A stretch of 42,093 nucleotides of DNA from an uncultured Lachnospiraceae bacterium (GTDB lineage Bacteria > Bacillota > Clostridia > Lachnospirales > Lachnospiraceae). The notes under the pieces are model-generated. The model saw nothing but the letters and a program-made list of their open reading frames with translations. It made no database searches and was not told the DNA's origin. Made by a program: the position numbers and the translations under genes. Positions 15,309 to 23,664 of this stretch are shown here, one piece after another (position 1 is the stretch's first letter; the number at the start of each line of letters is the position of its first letter). The stretch is from positions 1 to 42,093 of the forward strand of contig CAJURU010000026.1 in the NCBI GenBank assembly GCA_910588845.1. The letters are read 5' to 3'.

Positions 15309-18197
15309 TTAATCTGTAAATCCATTGGCGCTTCTCTCGATGTCTTCTGCCTGCCCGTCTAACAGCGACTGGCCATCCGCAGGATTGAAATAGTACTTTA
15401 AGATATTTTTGGATACTTCCACAGCATTGGCAGACGTATATCCATAAGCAATACGGGTGGTAATAGCAATTTCGGGGTTTTCATAAGGCGCATAACCAAT
15501 GAAAAGCGCGTGGTTCGCGCGGGTCTCCATCTGCTGTGCCGTACCCGTCTTGCCGGCAACTGCAACGGGAAAATCCTTAAAAGATTTATTATTTTCCACA
15601 ACCATGCGCATGCCGCTCTGAATGGCATTCCAGGAAACAGGTGAAACTTCTGTAATTTTACGGATGATTTCTGGCTTAAATTCTTTGACCGTACTGCCAT
15701 CCGCAGTCGTCTCTTTATCCAGGAGTGTAAGCTGATAAACATTGCCGCTGCTCGCCACTGCGGTAAGGTATCTGGCAAGCTGCGTCGTCGTATAGTTATG
15801 GTTTCCTTGCCCAATCGCCGAGGTAATCGGATACTCGTCGGAAATCTGCGGATCATTTTCAGGGATTTCAATACCAGTCTTTTCATCCAGCCCGAACAAC
15901 GCCGCATATTTTCTCAGAGCTGCGATACCTTTGTTTTCATTATACCCTCCGCCTTCGGAACTTAAACGATAACCCATTTCATAAAAGAAGTAGTTACAGG
16001 AGTCTCGGATTGCCTCCGAGATATTGTCCTTGCCATGGGTACTTCCCGGATAAATCCAGCATTTGGGCGACGGCGTGATGTTAGTATATTCTCCCTCGTC
16101 CTTAATCTGTTCCCCGACGCTGACAATTCCCTCCGTCAAAGCTGCCGCCGCGGTAATCGGCTTAAAAGTGGAGCCGGGAGCTGTTCGCTGCTGGGTAGCG
16201 TTATTGTACTGAGGTACGGATAAATCTTTCTGTAAGCTTTCAAAGTATGCCGAATCTACGGTATTGGCAAGACGATTCGTATCATATCCGGGATATGTTA
16301 CGCAGGCAAGCAGTTCGCCGGTATTCACATTGACCATAACGCAGCTCGCCGTGCAGGGGTCAAGCGCAAGCTGCGCAGGGGTAATTTCTATATTCTTAAT
16401 CTTGTCCCGGAGAAAATCAAATGCACTGAGACTGCCATTCGCAAGCGCTGCCTGCTCCCCATTTTTATCTTTAAGAATGCCCTGTTCATAAAGAATCTGG
16501 CAAATCTGGTTTCCTGAAATAAGGTTATCCCGAATCATATATTGGTAAATCTTTTTGGAGAATTCTGTGTCCGTCTGTAATTCTTCCATAACATAAGAAA
16601 TCAAAGCGTCATAAATTTCTGTAGAATCTGAATATTTTGATTCCGTATCAAAGCCGGTTATATCAATCCAATCCATGGCAATGGCACGGTGGAGATACTC
16701 TGCAAGGCTTGCTGTGTCGCTTTTCCAGGAAAGATATACTTCATCATCCGTGTCTACTTTGTCTGAGAGAAAAATTTTCTCTTCTCCAAGCATGGAAAGA
16801 ATATAGCTCATATATACCTGATATTCCTTGTCCAAATCTCCATATTTTGCCGGGGATGGAGACGTGAACTGCTGGCGCAGGCTTTCAATGACGTTTTCCT
16901 GCTTATTTTTAAAAATCGCATATATCTGCTGTTCTACCGGCTGCGCGTCTTCCTTTTCAAAATGTGTGATGTCTATGACGCTGTTGTTGAGCAAAGCAAA
17001 ATATACATCGTCGATCGGAATTTTAATATCGGAAGCCGTACCTGTACTGGTATCATATTCCTTAATATTTTCAATATTAGCGTATACAATTCCGGCAAGC
17101 TCCTGTTCCAACATACGGTAAACTGCCTCTTGCAGTTCGGCGTCTATCGAGAGGTAAATATCATTTCCAGAAGATGCGTCCACTTGCGCAATCATCTCCG
17201 TAATTCGCCCCATGTTGTCTGTATAGAAAGATTCCTTGCCCTTGCTGCCCTGAAGCTGCTGGTCCATCACCTGTTCAATGCCTGATTTGCCAACTACATC
17301 ATTGAGCGTGTATTCGTCGCTCTCTGCCGAGAGCGTGTCGTATTCTTCCTGAGAAATCTTACCCGTGTAACCGATAATATGGGAAAAATATACGCTGTCT
17401 ACATATTTGCGAATGCTGTCTTCTGTGATGTCTATGCCTTGAAGAATATCGGAATTTTCCTTGATAACGGCAACCGTCTCCTCACTGACATTCTGGGCAA
17501 TCGTCGTTAAAACATATTTCTGGTAATTATTCTGAGAAATTGCATAGCGCAACAGCATAATTTTGTAGGCTTCCTCTTCGGAATATAAGGAGTCTTCCTC
17601 AGAAAGCTCTTGGGAATCCGTCTTGCCTTCCACATAGATATCAAATTTGTTCTGTAAATATTCAATGACCTGGTCCGGGGTTGCCTCACCCTCGTCATAG
17701 CCAAGTTTCTTGTTATATTTTAGCTTATCAACGCTTGTGTAGCCATAGACGTCTGCCAGAAAACGCTTCAATGCACGGTCTGATAAAGTAAACGCATAAT
17801 TGCCATTCTCATCTCTCTGGACGTCAAAATTATTGGTGATTGCGTCCCCTTTTTCCTCAATCATATGAATGACGGTATTCAACTCTTCATTCAGCAGGCG
17901 GTTCTTAGCTTGGGTACTGTTATATACGCCGTTATCCTCGATTGTGACAGAATAAGACAGCTCATTGTATGCAAGCAGTTTGCCGTTTCTGTCAAAAATA
18001 TTGCCTCTCGTGCCGGAAGTAACGCGTTCTTTTCGGATTAAAAGCGTATAATTGTCAAGATATTCCTGCCCTTTGATAATTTGCAGCATAAAAATTCGCT
18101 GTAACAGTATGCCAAACAACACTATCACTGCTACGCTGAGTGCAAATAGCCTGGAGGTCAGTATTTTTTTGCCATAATCTTTTATTATTTCAAACAA
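15309..18197 (-). CDS. mrdA: Class B penicillin-binding protein 2 with large insertion
   Basis: PBP2/MrdA is the transpeptidase partner of RodA in lateral wall synthesis. The N-terminus has one span at about 18-38, then the pedestal block TSGTRGNIFDRNGKLLAYN (about 60-78). Active-site motifs are S676-T-F-K (APGSTFKP), SCN (RDSCNYFF) and KTG (AGKTGTAQ). At 962 residues it is much longer than typical PBP2; the catalytic serine is near 676, whereas in E. coli PBP2 it is at 330. Much of the extra length is an acidic, Tyr/Ser-rich region between about 120 and 610. The start is a TTG with GGAG 11 bases upstream, overlapping the end of mreD; there is no better start. Confidence 0.92.
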   Translation of the reverse strand: MFEIIKDYGKKILTSRLFALSVAVIVLFGILLQRIFMLQIIKGQEYLDNYTLLIRKERVTSGTRGNIFDRNGKLLAYNELSYSVTIEDNGVYNSTQAKNRLLNEELNTVIHMIEEKGDAITNNFDVQRDENGNYAFTLSDRALKRFLADVYGYTSVDKLKYNKKLGYDEGEATPDQVIEYLQNKFDIYVEGKTDSQELSEEDSLYSEEEAYKIMLLRYAISQNNYQKYVLTTIAQNVSEETVAVIKENSDILQGIDITEDSIRKYVDSVYFSHIIGYTGKISQEEYDTLSAESDEYTLNDVVGKSGIEQVMDQQLQGSKGKESFYTDNMGRITEMIAQVDASSGNDIYLSIDAELQEAVYRMLEQELAGIVYANIENIKEYDTSTGTASDIKIPIDDVYFALLNNSVIDITHFEKEDAQPVEQQIYAIFKNKQENVIESLRQQFTSPSPAKYGDLDKEYQVYMSYILSMLGEEKIFLSDKVDTDDEVYLSWKSDTASLAEYLHRAIAMDWIDITGFDTESKYSDSTEIYDALISYVMEELQTDTEFSKKIYQYMIRDNLISGNQICQILYEQGILKDKNGEQAALANGSLSAFDFLRDKIKNIEITPAQLALDPCTASCVMVNVNTGELLACVTYPGYDTNRLANTVDSAYFESLQKDLSVPQYNNATQQRTAPGSTFKPITAAAALTEGIVSVGEQIKDEGEYTNITPSPKCWIYPGSTHGKDNISEAIRDSCNYFFYEMGYRLSSEGGGYNENKGIAALRKYAALFGLDEKTGIEIPENDPQISDEYPITSAIGQGNHNYTTTQLARYLTAVASSGNVYQLTLLDKETTADGSTVKEFKPEIIRKITEVSPVSWNAIQSGMRMVVENNKSFKDFPVAVAGKTGTAQQMETRANHALFIGYAPYENPEIAITTRIAYGYTSANAVEVSKNILKYYFNPADGQSLLDGQAEDIERSANGFTD

Positions 18198-18708
18198 ACT
18201 TGCTTGCTCTCCTTTTTTCGATCTTTTCTAATTTCTTATTAATCTTGAGTATTATAAAGTATAAAACGATTGTCACAAGGATGGTATACACCAGTTCCGG
18301 CAGCATGATATTTAAAAGATAATAATCAATGCGAAATCTTCCTCTCAGGAAAAACAGGAACAGATATACCAGTATATTATAAGAAAAATCGCTCGCGGCA
18401 ATCAGAATTAATGGAAGTTTAATGTCATCTGGGAAAAACCGCTTGCGGAAGAATCCGTTGACATAACCGATATAGGCATAAATCAACGCATAGAATCCAA
18501 TTACACTCCCAAAAAATATATCAAGAATAAGTCCGCTGAAAAATCCAATCCACATACCCTCTTTGCGTCCCCGCATAAATCCAAAAGAGGACGTAACAAC
18601 AATCAGCAAGTTGGGTGATATGGATGCAATGGAAAGCATCTGGAATAAAGTACTCTGCAAAAGAAAGCACACCGTTATAATTAAAAATACAGCCAATTTA
18701 CGTCTCAT
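18190..18708 (-). CDS. mreD: Rod shape-determining protein MreD
   Basis: A 172-residue hydrophobic protein with about five or six membrane spans, the usual shape of MreD, which links MreC and MreB to the elongasome. The sequence is poorly conserved in this family; support comes from the size, the hydrophobic pattern (FGFMRGRKEGMWIGFFSGLILDIF) cut here to family-like blocks only, and its place between mreC and mrdA. AAAGGAG precedes the ATG. Its stop codon overlaps the TTG start of mrdA, so translation is likely coupled. Confidence 0.9.
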   Translation of the reverse strand: MRRKLAVFLIITVCFLLQSTLFQMLSIASISPNLLIVVTSSFGFMRGRKEGMWIGFFSGLILDIFFGSVIGFYALIYAYIGYVNGFFRKRFFPDDIKLPLILIAASDFSYNILVYLFLFFLRGRFRIDYYLLNIMLPELVYTILVTIVLYFIILKINKKLEKIEKRRASKFV

Positions 18709-18721
18709 CTGCTCTGCTCCT

Positions 18722-19579
18722 TTAATCAGCCGGGGTCTTTTTCTTATCTTTAATTACCAATACTTCCTGTAAATGCTGAAAATCAACGGCAGGGATGATG
18801 GTTCCTGAATAAGTAAGGTTGTTGGAATTGCGCTCGATCGTATTTACATATCCTATGAGAATTCCCTCTAAATACTTATCACTGATATGTGAAGTTACAA
18901 TCTGTTCCCCTGTCTTAACCGTATCCTCGTCACATTTCAAATCGGTGAAACCAATGACCCGCTGTTCATTCATAGATACCAGATTACCGTTGACAATACA
19001 GCGGTCAGACGTTGACAACGCCATACCGCTGACATTGCTGGCATCATCTATAATGGAACGCACCTTGGCATAATTGGGCCCTGTATCAATCACGATACCG
19101 ACAAGTCCGCTGCCAGCAATCACATTCATATCTTTCTCTATACCATCCTTCTCTCCTTTATCAATGAGAAACGTTGAGAACCAATTACCGCCGTCATTGC
19201 CAATTACACGGGCAGCAACCTTCTCATAGCTGGGGTATTTCTGATCCAGTTCCATCAGCTCTCTGAGATTATCCAGCTCATATTGTTCGAGTTTGATTGT
19301 ATTTAATTCCTGCGTAAGCTCGTCCACCTTCGCTTGCAGTTCTTTGTTCTTCTGCTGCACATTCTGCAGCGATACTACATCATCCGCGCGGTTAATCACC
19401 CAGGCAGCTACCTGATTAATTCCATTCTGCATGGGAACAAACACATACCCGGCAACCGTATTCAACGGCCCGCCGGACAAATTTAGAGTAAAGCTCGCAA
19501 ACATTACCAGTACACAGAGCACAGTAACTGCCAGAAGCGTATATTTGGTTGGGATAGAGCGTTTTGTTCTTCGTTTCAT
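18722..19579 (-). CDS. mreC: Rod shape-determining protein MreC
   Basis: MreC is a bitopic scaffold that binds PBP2 outside the membrane. After a basic start and one span (about 13-31) comes a coiled coil (about 70-108), and then two beta-barrel domains with VIGNDGGNWFSTFLIDKG and the family block GLVGIVIDTGPNYAKVRSI. I use the ATG at 19579 (285 residues). The TTG at 19591 is in frame but directly abuts GAGG with no spacing, so it is unlikely. It follows mreB and precedes mreD with short gaps, as in most rod-shaped bacteria. Confidence 0.93.
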   Translation of the reverse strand: MKRRTKRSIPTKYTLLAVTVLCVLVMFASFTLNLSGGPLNTVAGYVFVPMQNGINQVAAWVINRADDVVSLQNVQQKNKELQAKVDELTQELNTIKLEQYELDNLRELMELDQKYPSYEKVAARVIGNDGGNWFSTFLIDKGEKDGIEKDMNVIAGSGLVGIVIDTGPNYAKVRSIIDDASNVSGMALSTSDRCIVNGNLVSMNEQRVIGFTDLKCDEDTVKTGEQIVTSHISDKYLEGILIGYVNTIERNSNNLTYSGTIIPAVDFQHLQEVLVIKDKKKTPAD

Positions 19580-19594
19580 AAATACTTGCAACCT

Positions 19595-20614
19595 CTATTT
19601 ATAAATTCTGGTTTTCATGCTAAAGGCAAGCTTCCGGTATTTTTCGTCTGAAACAATTTTGTCCAGGCCGCGCACTGCGCTTTCTTCCGGGTACTCGCAG
19701 GTATTTACCCGGATATTGGTTATCTGGGTAAACAATTCGTCCAGCCTCTGGATTTTGGAGGAACCGCCGGTGATGTAGATGCCGGCGTGAATGATGTCCC
19801 TTGCCAGCTCCGGAGGAGTTTTCTCTAAAATCATCTTGATGGAATTGCAGATTGTATTCAACGGGTCTTTGACAGCTTCATACACAATGGAGGAGTTAAT
19901 CTGCATTTCAATGGGCAGGCCGCTGACAACGTCTCTTCCCACAATTGTCTCCACAGTCTCCTCTTCCTGCGCGATGGCGCAGCCTAACGTCTCCTTCAGG
20001 TGCATCGCCGTCTTCTGTCCAATAACCAAGCTGAAATTGCGCTTGAGGTGATTGATAATAGATTCATCAATGCGTTTACCGCCAAAATGAAGGAGATCGC
20101 TCAACACCAAGCCGCCAAGAGAAATCACGGAAATCTCCGTTGTATCGGCTCCAATATTCACAATCATGAAGCCCGTCGGGGAATTTACGTCCAGATCCAG
20201 CCCTACCGCGTCCGCGATCGGTTTTTCACACAGCAGCACGCTCCGCGGTTTAAAACGGCTCTTGTAGAACAAATCGAAAAACGCCTTTTTCTCCACTTCT
20301 GTAATATCTGTTGGTACCGCAACGATGAATTCAGCTCCCTTGATATGGCTCTTGGCATATTTCTCCAATAATTCGCCAATCATCATCTGCATGTTATTGT
20401 AATCTGCGATAACGCCGTTGACTACGGGAAAAGTTACCTGAATACTGTCCGGCGCCTTCTCATACATAGCATATGCGTCATCGCCGAAAGCATAGAGCTG
20501 GTTCTTGTTGACGATGGCAATGGTATTTTTCTCATTGATTACATTTCCGGTTCCCTTACAGAAAATCTTCAGATTGCAGGTTCCCAAATCAATTCCATAT
20601 ACATTTGCTGACAT
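19595..20614 (-). CDS. mreB: MreB-like actin homologue with divergent nucleotide loops
   Basis: A 339-residue bacterial actin that organises lateral wall synthesis. Phosphate-1 loop GIDLGTCN is at 7-14, with Asp9. Phosphate-2 loop is VNIGADTTE at 152-160; the standard form is VDIGGGTTE, so the aspartate is Asn153 and two glycines are changed to Ala156 and Asp157. The adenosine loop is ITGGSSKIQ (281-289) instead of LTGGGALL. The rest of the fold (TEVEKKAFFD, CEKPIADAVG, HFGGKRIDE) is intact. Context with mreCD makes the identity clear, but the loops are more like a second, divergent MreB than a standard one. I would expect another MreB/Mbl elsewhere. Confidence 0.9.
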   Translation of the reverse strand: MSANVYGIDLGTCNLKIFCKGTGNVINEKNTIAIVNKNQLYAFGDDAYAMYEKAPDSIQVTFPVVNGVIADYNNMQMMIGELLEKYAKSHIKGAEFIVAVPTDITEVEKKAFFDLFYKSRFKPRSVLLCEKPIADAVGLDLDVNSPTGFMIVNIGADTTEISVISLGGLVLSDLLHFGGKRIDESIINHLKRNFSLVIGQKTAMHLKETLGCAIAQEEETVETIVGRDVVSGLPIEMQINSSIVYEAVKDPLNTICNSIKMILEKTPPELARDIIHAGIYITGGSSKIQRLDELFTQITNIRVNTCEYPEESAVRGLDKIVSDEKYRKLAFSMKTRIYK

Positions 20615-20617
20615 AAC

Positions 20618-21325
20618 TTATGTTCCTTTCCTCTGGCCAAGCAGGCCGTTTTCTCTAAAGCTCATATATCTGTTGTCGCCAATAATAATATGATCTGCCA
20701 GGGCGATTCCAAGAATCCTCCCACTTTCCATGACCCTGTACGTCACCTGTATATCCGCATCACTGGGCGTCGGGTCGCCGCTTGGATGGTTATGGAGAAG
20801 TACGATATGCACTGCGTGGCATTCCAGTGCGCTTATGAAAATTTCCCTGGGCGATACCAGAGAGTAATTTACTGTGCCGACAGAGACGACTTCATCTCCC
20901 AGCAGATTGCTTTTCGCATCAAACATTGCCAATAGCAGCCGTTCCTTGGGTTCATGCCGGAGCGTTTCCATATAGTAATAGGCAATGCTCGCAGGTTCGT
21001 TCAGTCTTACATCCCCAAGCCTGTTGCACTTGGCGATGCGCCCGGCAAGTTCGGCGATACATTTTAACTGCGCCGCTTTGACCTGCCCGATGCCCGGAAT
21101 CTCTTTCATTTCCTGCGGGTTCATATAGACAAGGTTCATAAGGCCCTTATCCTTCTGCGCAAGCAATGTCTGCGCAAGCTGCAATGCTGTCATGTCCTTT
21201 GTGCCGCTCCTCAAAATCAAAGCGAGAAGTTCTGCATCCGAAAGAGCCTGCGCCCCATAGCGCAGAAACTTCTCCCGCGGTTGTTCTGATTCCGGCATTT
21301 CTTTCATAGTTATGTGTAAATTCAT
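20618..21325 (-). CDS. radC: RadC-family JAB1/MPN domain protein
   Basis: A 235-residue RadC protein. The N-terminal part carries a helix-hairpin-helix (IPGIGQVKAAQL near 76-87), and the C-terminal JAMM metalloprotease-like domain has H178-N-H180 in LLHNHPSGDP followed by Asp191 (PSDAD), the complete zinc-binding set. Despite its name the family is not known to be needed for repair; the biochemical role is unknown. It heads the mreBCD operon, as in Bacillus, and is separated from mreB by three bases. GGGAG lies three bases ahead of the ATG, a little close. Confidence 0.93.
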   Translation of the reverse strand: MNLHITMKEMPESEQPREKFLRYGAQALSDAELLALILRSGTKDMTALQLAQTLLAQKDKGLMNLVYMNPQEMKEIPGIGQVKAAQLKCIAELAGRIAKCNRLGDVRLNEPASIAYYYMETLRHEPKERLLLAMFDAKSNLLGDEVVSVGTVNYSLVSPREIFISALECHAVHIVLLHNHPSGDPTPSDADIQVTYRVMESGRILGIALADHIIIGDNRYMSFRENGLLGQRKGT

Positions 21326-21373
21326 GCGCTCCCTTCCACTCTCTCAAAAGCAAAGGAAAAAATAGTACATTTT

Positions 21374-21402
21374 ATTTTAGCACAAAAGGTCTTTGATGTA
21401 TA
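21374..21402 (-). promoter_or_regulatory. Candidate promoter of the radC-mreBCD-min operon
   Basis: On the minus strand TATACA (21397-21402), 17 bases, then TAAAAT (21374-21379) preceded by TGC, an extended -10 arrangement. It lies in the 87-base gap after the YnbB-type gene and 49 bases before radC. No strong terminator was seen in the gap, so read-through from upstream is also possible. Confidence 0.5.
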
Positions 21403-21412
21403 CTAATTATTA

Positions 21413-22687
21413 TTAAAAATTTATTAATCCCTCTTCATATAATTTCTGTAAAGACATCAGAATGCCCAATTTTGCATGGTACCAGGTCAGCCCTCCCTGA
21501 AAATACACCGCATATGGCTCCCGCAGGGGACCGTCCGCGCTCAATTCAATGGAAGAGCCCTGCACAAAGGCTCCCGCCGCCATAATCACATCATCGTCAT
21601 ACCCGGGCATTGCCCATGGCTCCGGGGTCACATGGCTGTCCACGGGCGCTGCCGCCTGAATCCCCTTACAAAAAGCAATTAAAGCTTCCGGGGATTGCAG
21701 GGTTACCGCCTGGATAATATCGTGGCGGCTTTCGCTGCCATTCGGCACAACCGGAAATCCCAGGCTTTCATAAATATTCGCTGCGAAAATGGCGCCTTTG
21801 AGGGCTCCGGCTACCACGGTAGGAGACAAAAACAACCCTTGGTAGAATGACTGGATAACGCCCAGGGAAGCCCCGACTTCTTTGCCGAGACCAGGAGAAG
21901 TCAAACGGTACGCCGCATTGTCTACACATTCCTTCTTGCCGACAATGTAGCCGCCTATCGGCGCAAGTCCGCCGCCCGGATTCTTGATCAAGGAGCCTAC
22001 AATCATATCCGCACCGGCTTCCAGCGGTTCGCGCCGTTCGACAAATTCGCCGTAACAGTTATCCACCATGCAGATAACATCCGGTTTGATTTCTTTGATA
22101 AACGAAATCAGCTCGCCTATTCGCGCTACCGATAACGTCGGTCTCGTCTGGTAGCCCTTGGAACGTTGAATGGTTACCAGCTTCGTCTTATTGTTGACGG
22201 CTTTCTTAATATTTTCAAAATCAAAACTGCCATCCGCTAAAAGATCAACCTGCCGGTAAGTAACGCCATACTCCGCGAGCGAGCCCTGCGAGGGGCGGAT
22301 ACCGATAACTTCCTCCAGCGTGTCATACGGCTTGCCCACTGGCGATAAAAGTTCATCCCCCGGGCGGAGGTTAGACATCAGCGCCAGCGCCAGCGCATGT
22401 GTGCCGCAGGTGATTTGCGGGCGTACCAGCGCCGCTTCTCCATGAAAACAGGAAGCATAGACTTCTTCTAAGGTATCTCTTCCTAAATCATTATACCCAT
22501 ATCCGCTGCTTCCCATAAAACATTCTGCACTGACTCTGTGTTTTTGTAACGCTTTGATTACTTTTAACTGGTTGTACTCTGCCGTCTCGTCAATTTCGCG
22601 GAAACGCTTTTCTAATTTGCGCTCAAATTTCCTGCCGAAAGCAAATACCTTTTCGTCAATCCCCAGCTCTCTATAAATATCTTTCAT
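21413..22687 (-). CDS. YnbB-type PLP-dependent protein (methionine gamma-lyase family)
   Basis: A 424-residue fold-type I PLP enzyme of the group called 'methionine gamma-lyase family' or 'aluminium resistance protein' (YnbB in Bacillus). The PLP lysine is most likely Lys235 in VGSLIKNPGGG, with Asp209 in MVDNCYGEF contacting the cofactor ring. FMGSSGYGYND (58-68), RPQITCGTHAL (89-99) and the C-terminal FQGGLTWYHAK are family blocks. The substrate is not established. The order mutS-mutL-miaA-ynbB is widely conserved in Firmicutes. It starts 26 bases after miaA; the hfq gene that often lies between them is absent. Confidence 0.85.
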   Translation of the reverse strand: MKDIYRELGIDEKVFAFGRKFERKLEKRFREIDETAEYNQLKVIKALQKHRVSAECFMGSSGYGYNDLGRDTLEEVYASCFHGEAALVRPQITCGTHALALALMSNLRPGDELLSPVGKPYDTLEEVIGIRPSQGSLAEYGVTYRQVDLLADGSFDFENIKKAVNNKTKLVTIQRSKGYQTRPTLSVARIGELISFIKEIKPDVICMVDNCYGEFVERREPLEAGADMIVGSLIKNPGGGLAPIGGYIVGKKECVDNAAYRLTSPGLGKEVGASLGVIQSFYQGLFLSPTVVAGALKGAIFAANIYESLGFPVVPNGSESRHDIIQAVTLQSPEALIAFCKGIQAAAPVDSHVTPEPWAMPGYDDDVIMAAGAFVQGSSIELSADGPLREPYAVYFQGGLTWYHAKLGILMSLQKLYEEGLINF

Positions 22688-22713
22688 TGGTCTTTCCTCT
22701 CTATCTGCTATTA

Positions 22714-23664
22714 TTACAAAATTATCCCTTTTTCTATCAAAAGTTTCTGCATGTAAGATACTATTTTATCATTGTCATAATCAAACGTCGGCTTGTCCAC
22801 CCAAATGACTTCACGCTCACGGCGAAACCAGGTTAGCTGCCGCTTGGCAAAATGTCTGGTGTCGCGTTTTATTTGGTAAATGGCGTCTTCCAAGGCCAGT
22901 TCTCCCTCAAGGTAAGCAAGGATTTCCTTGTAACCCAGTCCTTGCATAGATACCATAGAACGATTGCAGCCAAGTTCCTGCAACTTTTTTACTTCTTCTA
23001 CAAGCCCGTTCGCTATCATCTGTTCCACACGGTCGTTAATTCGTTCGTAGAGCTTTTGCCGGTCATCGTTGAGGACAAAATATGCGAAATTGTAGGGTGA
23101 ATCTTTCTGCCGTTCCGCCTCATTGTGTTCAGAAATCTTCCCACCGCAGGCGTGGTGGAATTCCAGCGCACGCACCATACGTTTGATATTGTTTTCATGA
23201 ATCTGTTCTGCGGCCTCAGGATCTGCTTCTCTCAACATCTCATGTAAAACGCCGCCTCCCCGTTCTCTTGCCAGCTTTTCCAGGGCTGCCCGATAGCCGG
23301 TATCCCCTTGCTCCTTTGTAAAATCTATGTCATACAAAAGCGCCTGGATGTAAAAACCCGTGCCGCCGACGATGATGGGAATCCTGCCCTGGGTATAGAC
23401 TTCCTGCATATATTTTTTGGCATACTCTTGAAAACGAACGACATGGAACTCTTCATCCGGTTCAAACTCATCAATGAGATAATGGGGAATTTCCTGCATT
23501 TTTTCTCTGGTTATTTTCGCAGAGCCAATATCCATATGGCGGTAAACCTGCATGGAATCCGCCGAGATGACAGAACCGTTTATCAGCCTTGCCAGGCGGA
23601 TGGAAAGTTCCGTTTTGCCCACTGCCGTAGGGCCTGTCAGTATTATCAGTGGTTTTTTCATCAT
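22714..23664 (-). CDS. miaA: tRNA dimethylallyltransferase
   Basis: MiaA adds a dimethylallyl group to A37 of tRNAs that read codons starting with U, which stabilises codon-anticodon pairing. The 316-residue protein has the Walker-type P-loop GPTAVGKT at 11-18, SADSMQVYRHMDIGSAK (about 35-51), the GGTGFYIQALL block near 102-112 and the QRRDTRHFAKRQLTWF-like block KRDTRHFAKRQLTWFR near 276-291. Its ATG overlaps the mutL stop codon by four bases (ATGA), so the two are coupled. Length is normal. Confidence 0.96.
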   Translation of the reverse strand: MMKKPLIILTGPTAVGKTELSIRLARLINGSVISADSMQVYRHMDIGSAKITREKMQEIPHYLIDEFEPDEEFHVVRFQEYAKKYMQEVYTQGRIPIIVGGTGFYIQALLYDIDFTKEQGDTGYRAALEKLARERGGGVLHEMLREADPEAAEQIHENNIKRMVRALEFHHACGGKISEHNEAERQKDSPYNFAYFVLNDDRQKLYERINDRVEQMIANGLVEEVKKLQELGCNRSMVSMQGLGYKEILAYLEGELALEDAIYQIKRDTRHFAKRQLTWFRREREVIWVDKPTFDYDNDKIVSYMQKLLIEKGIIL

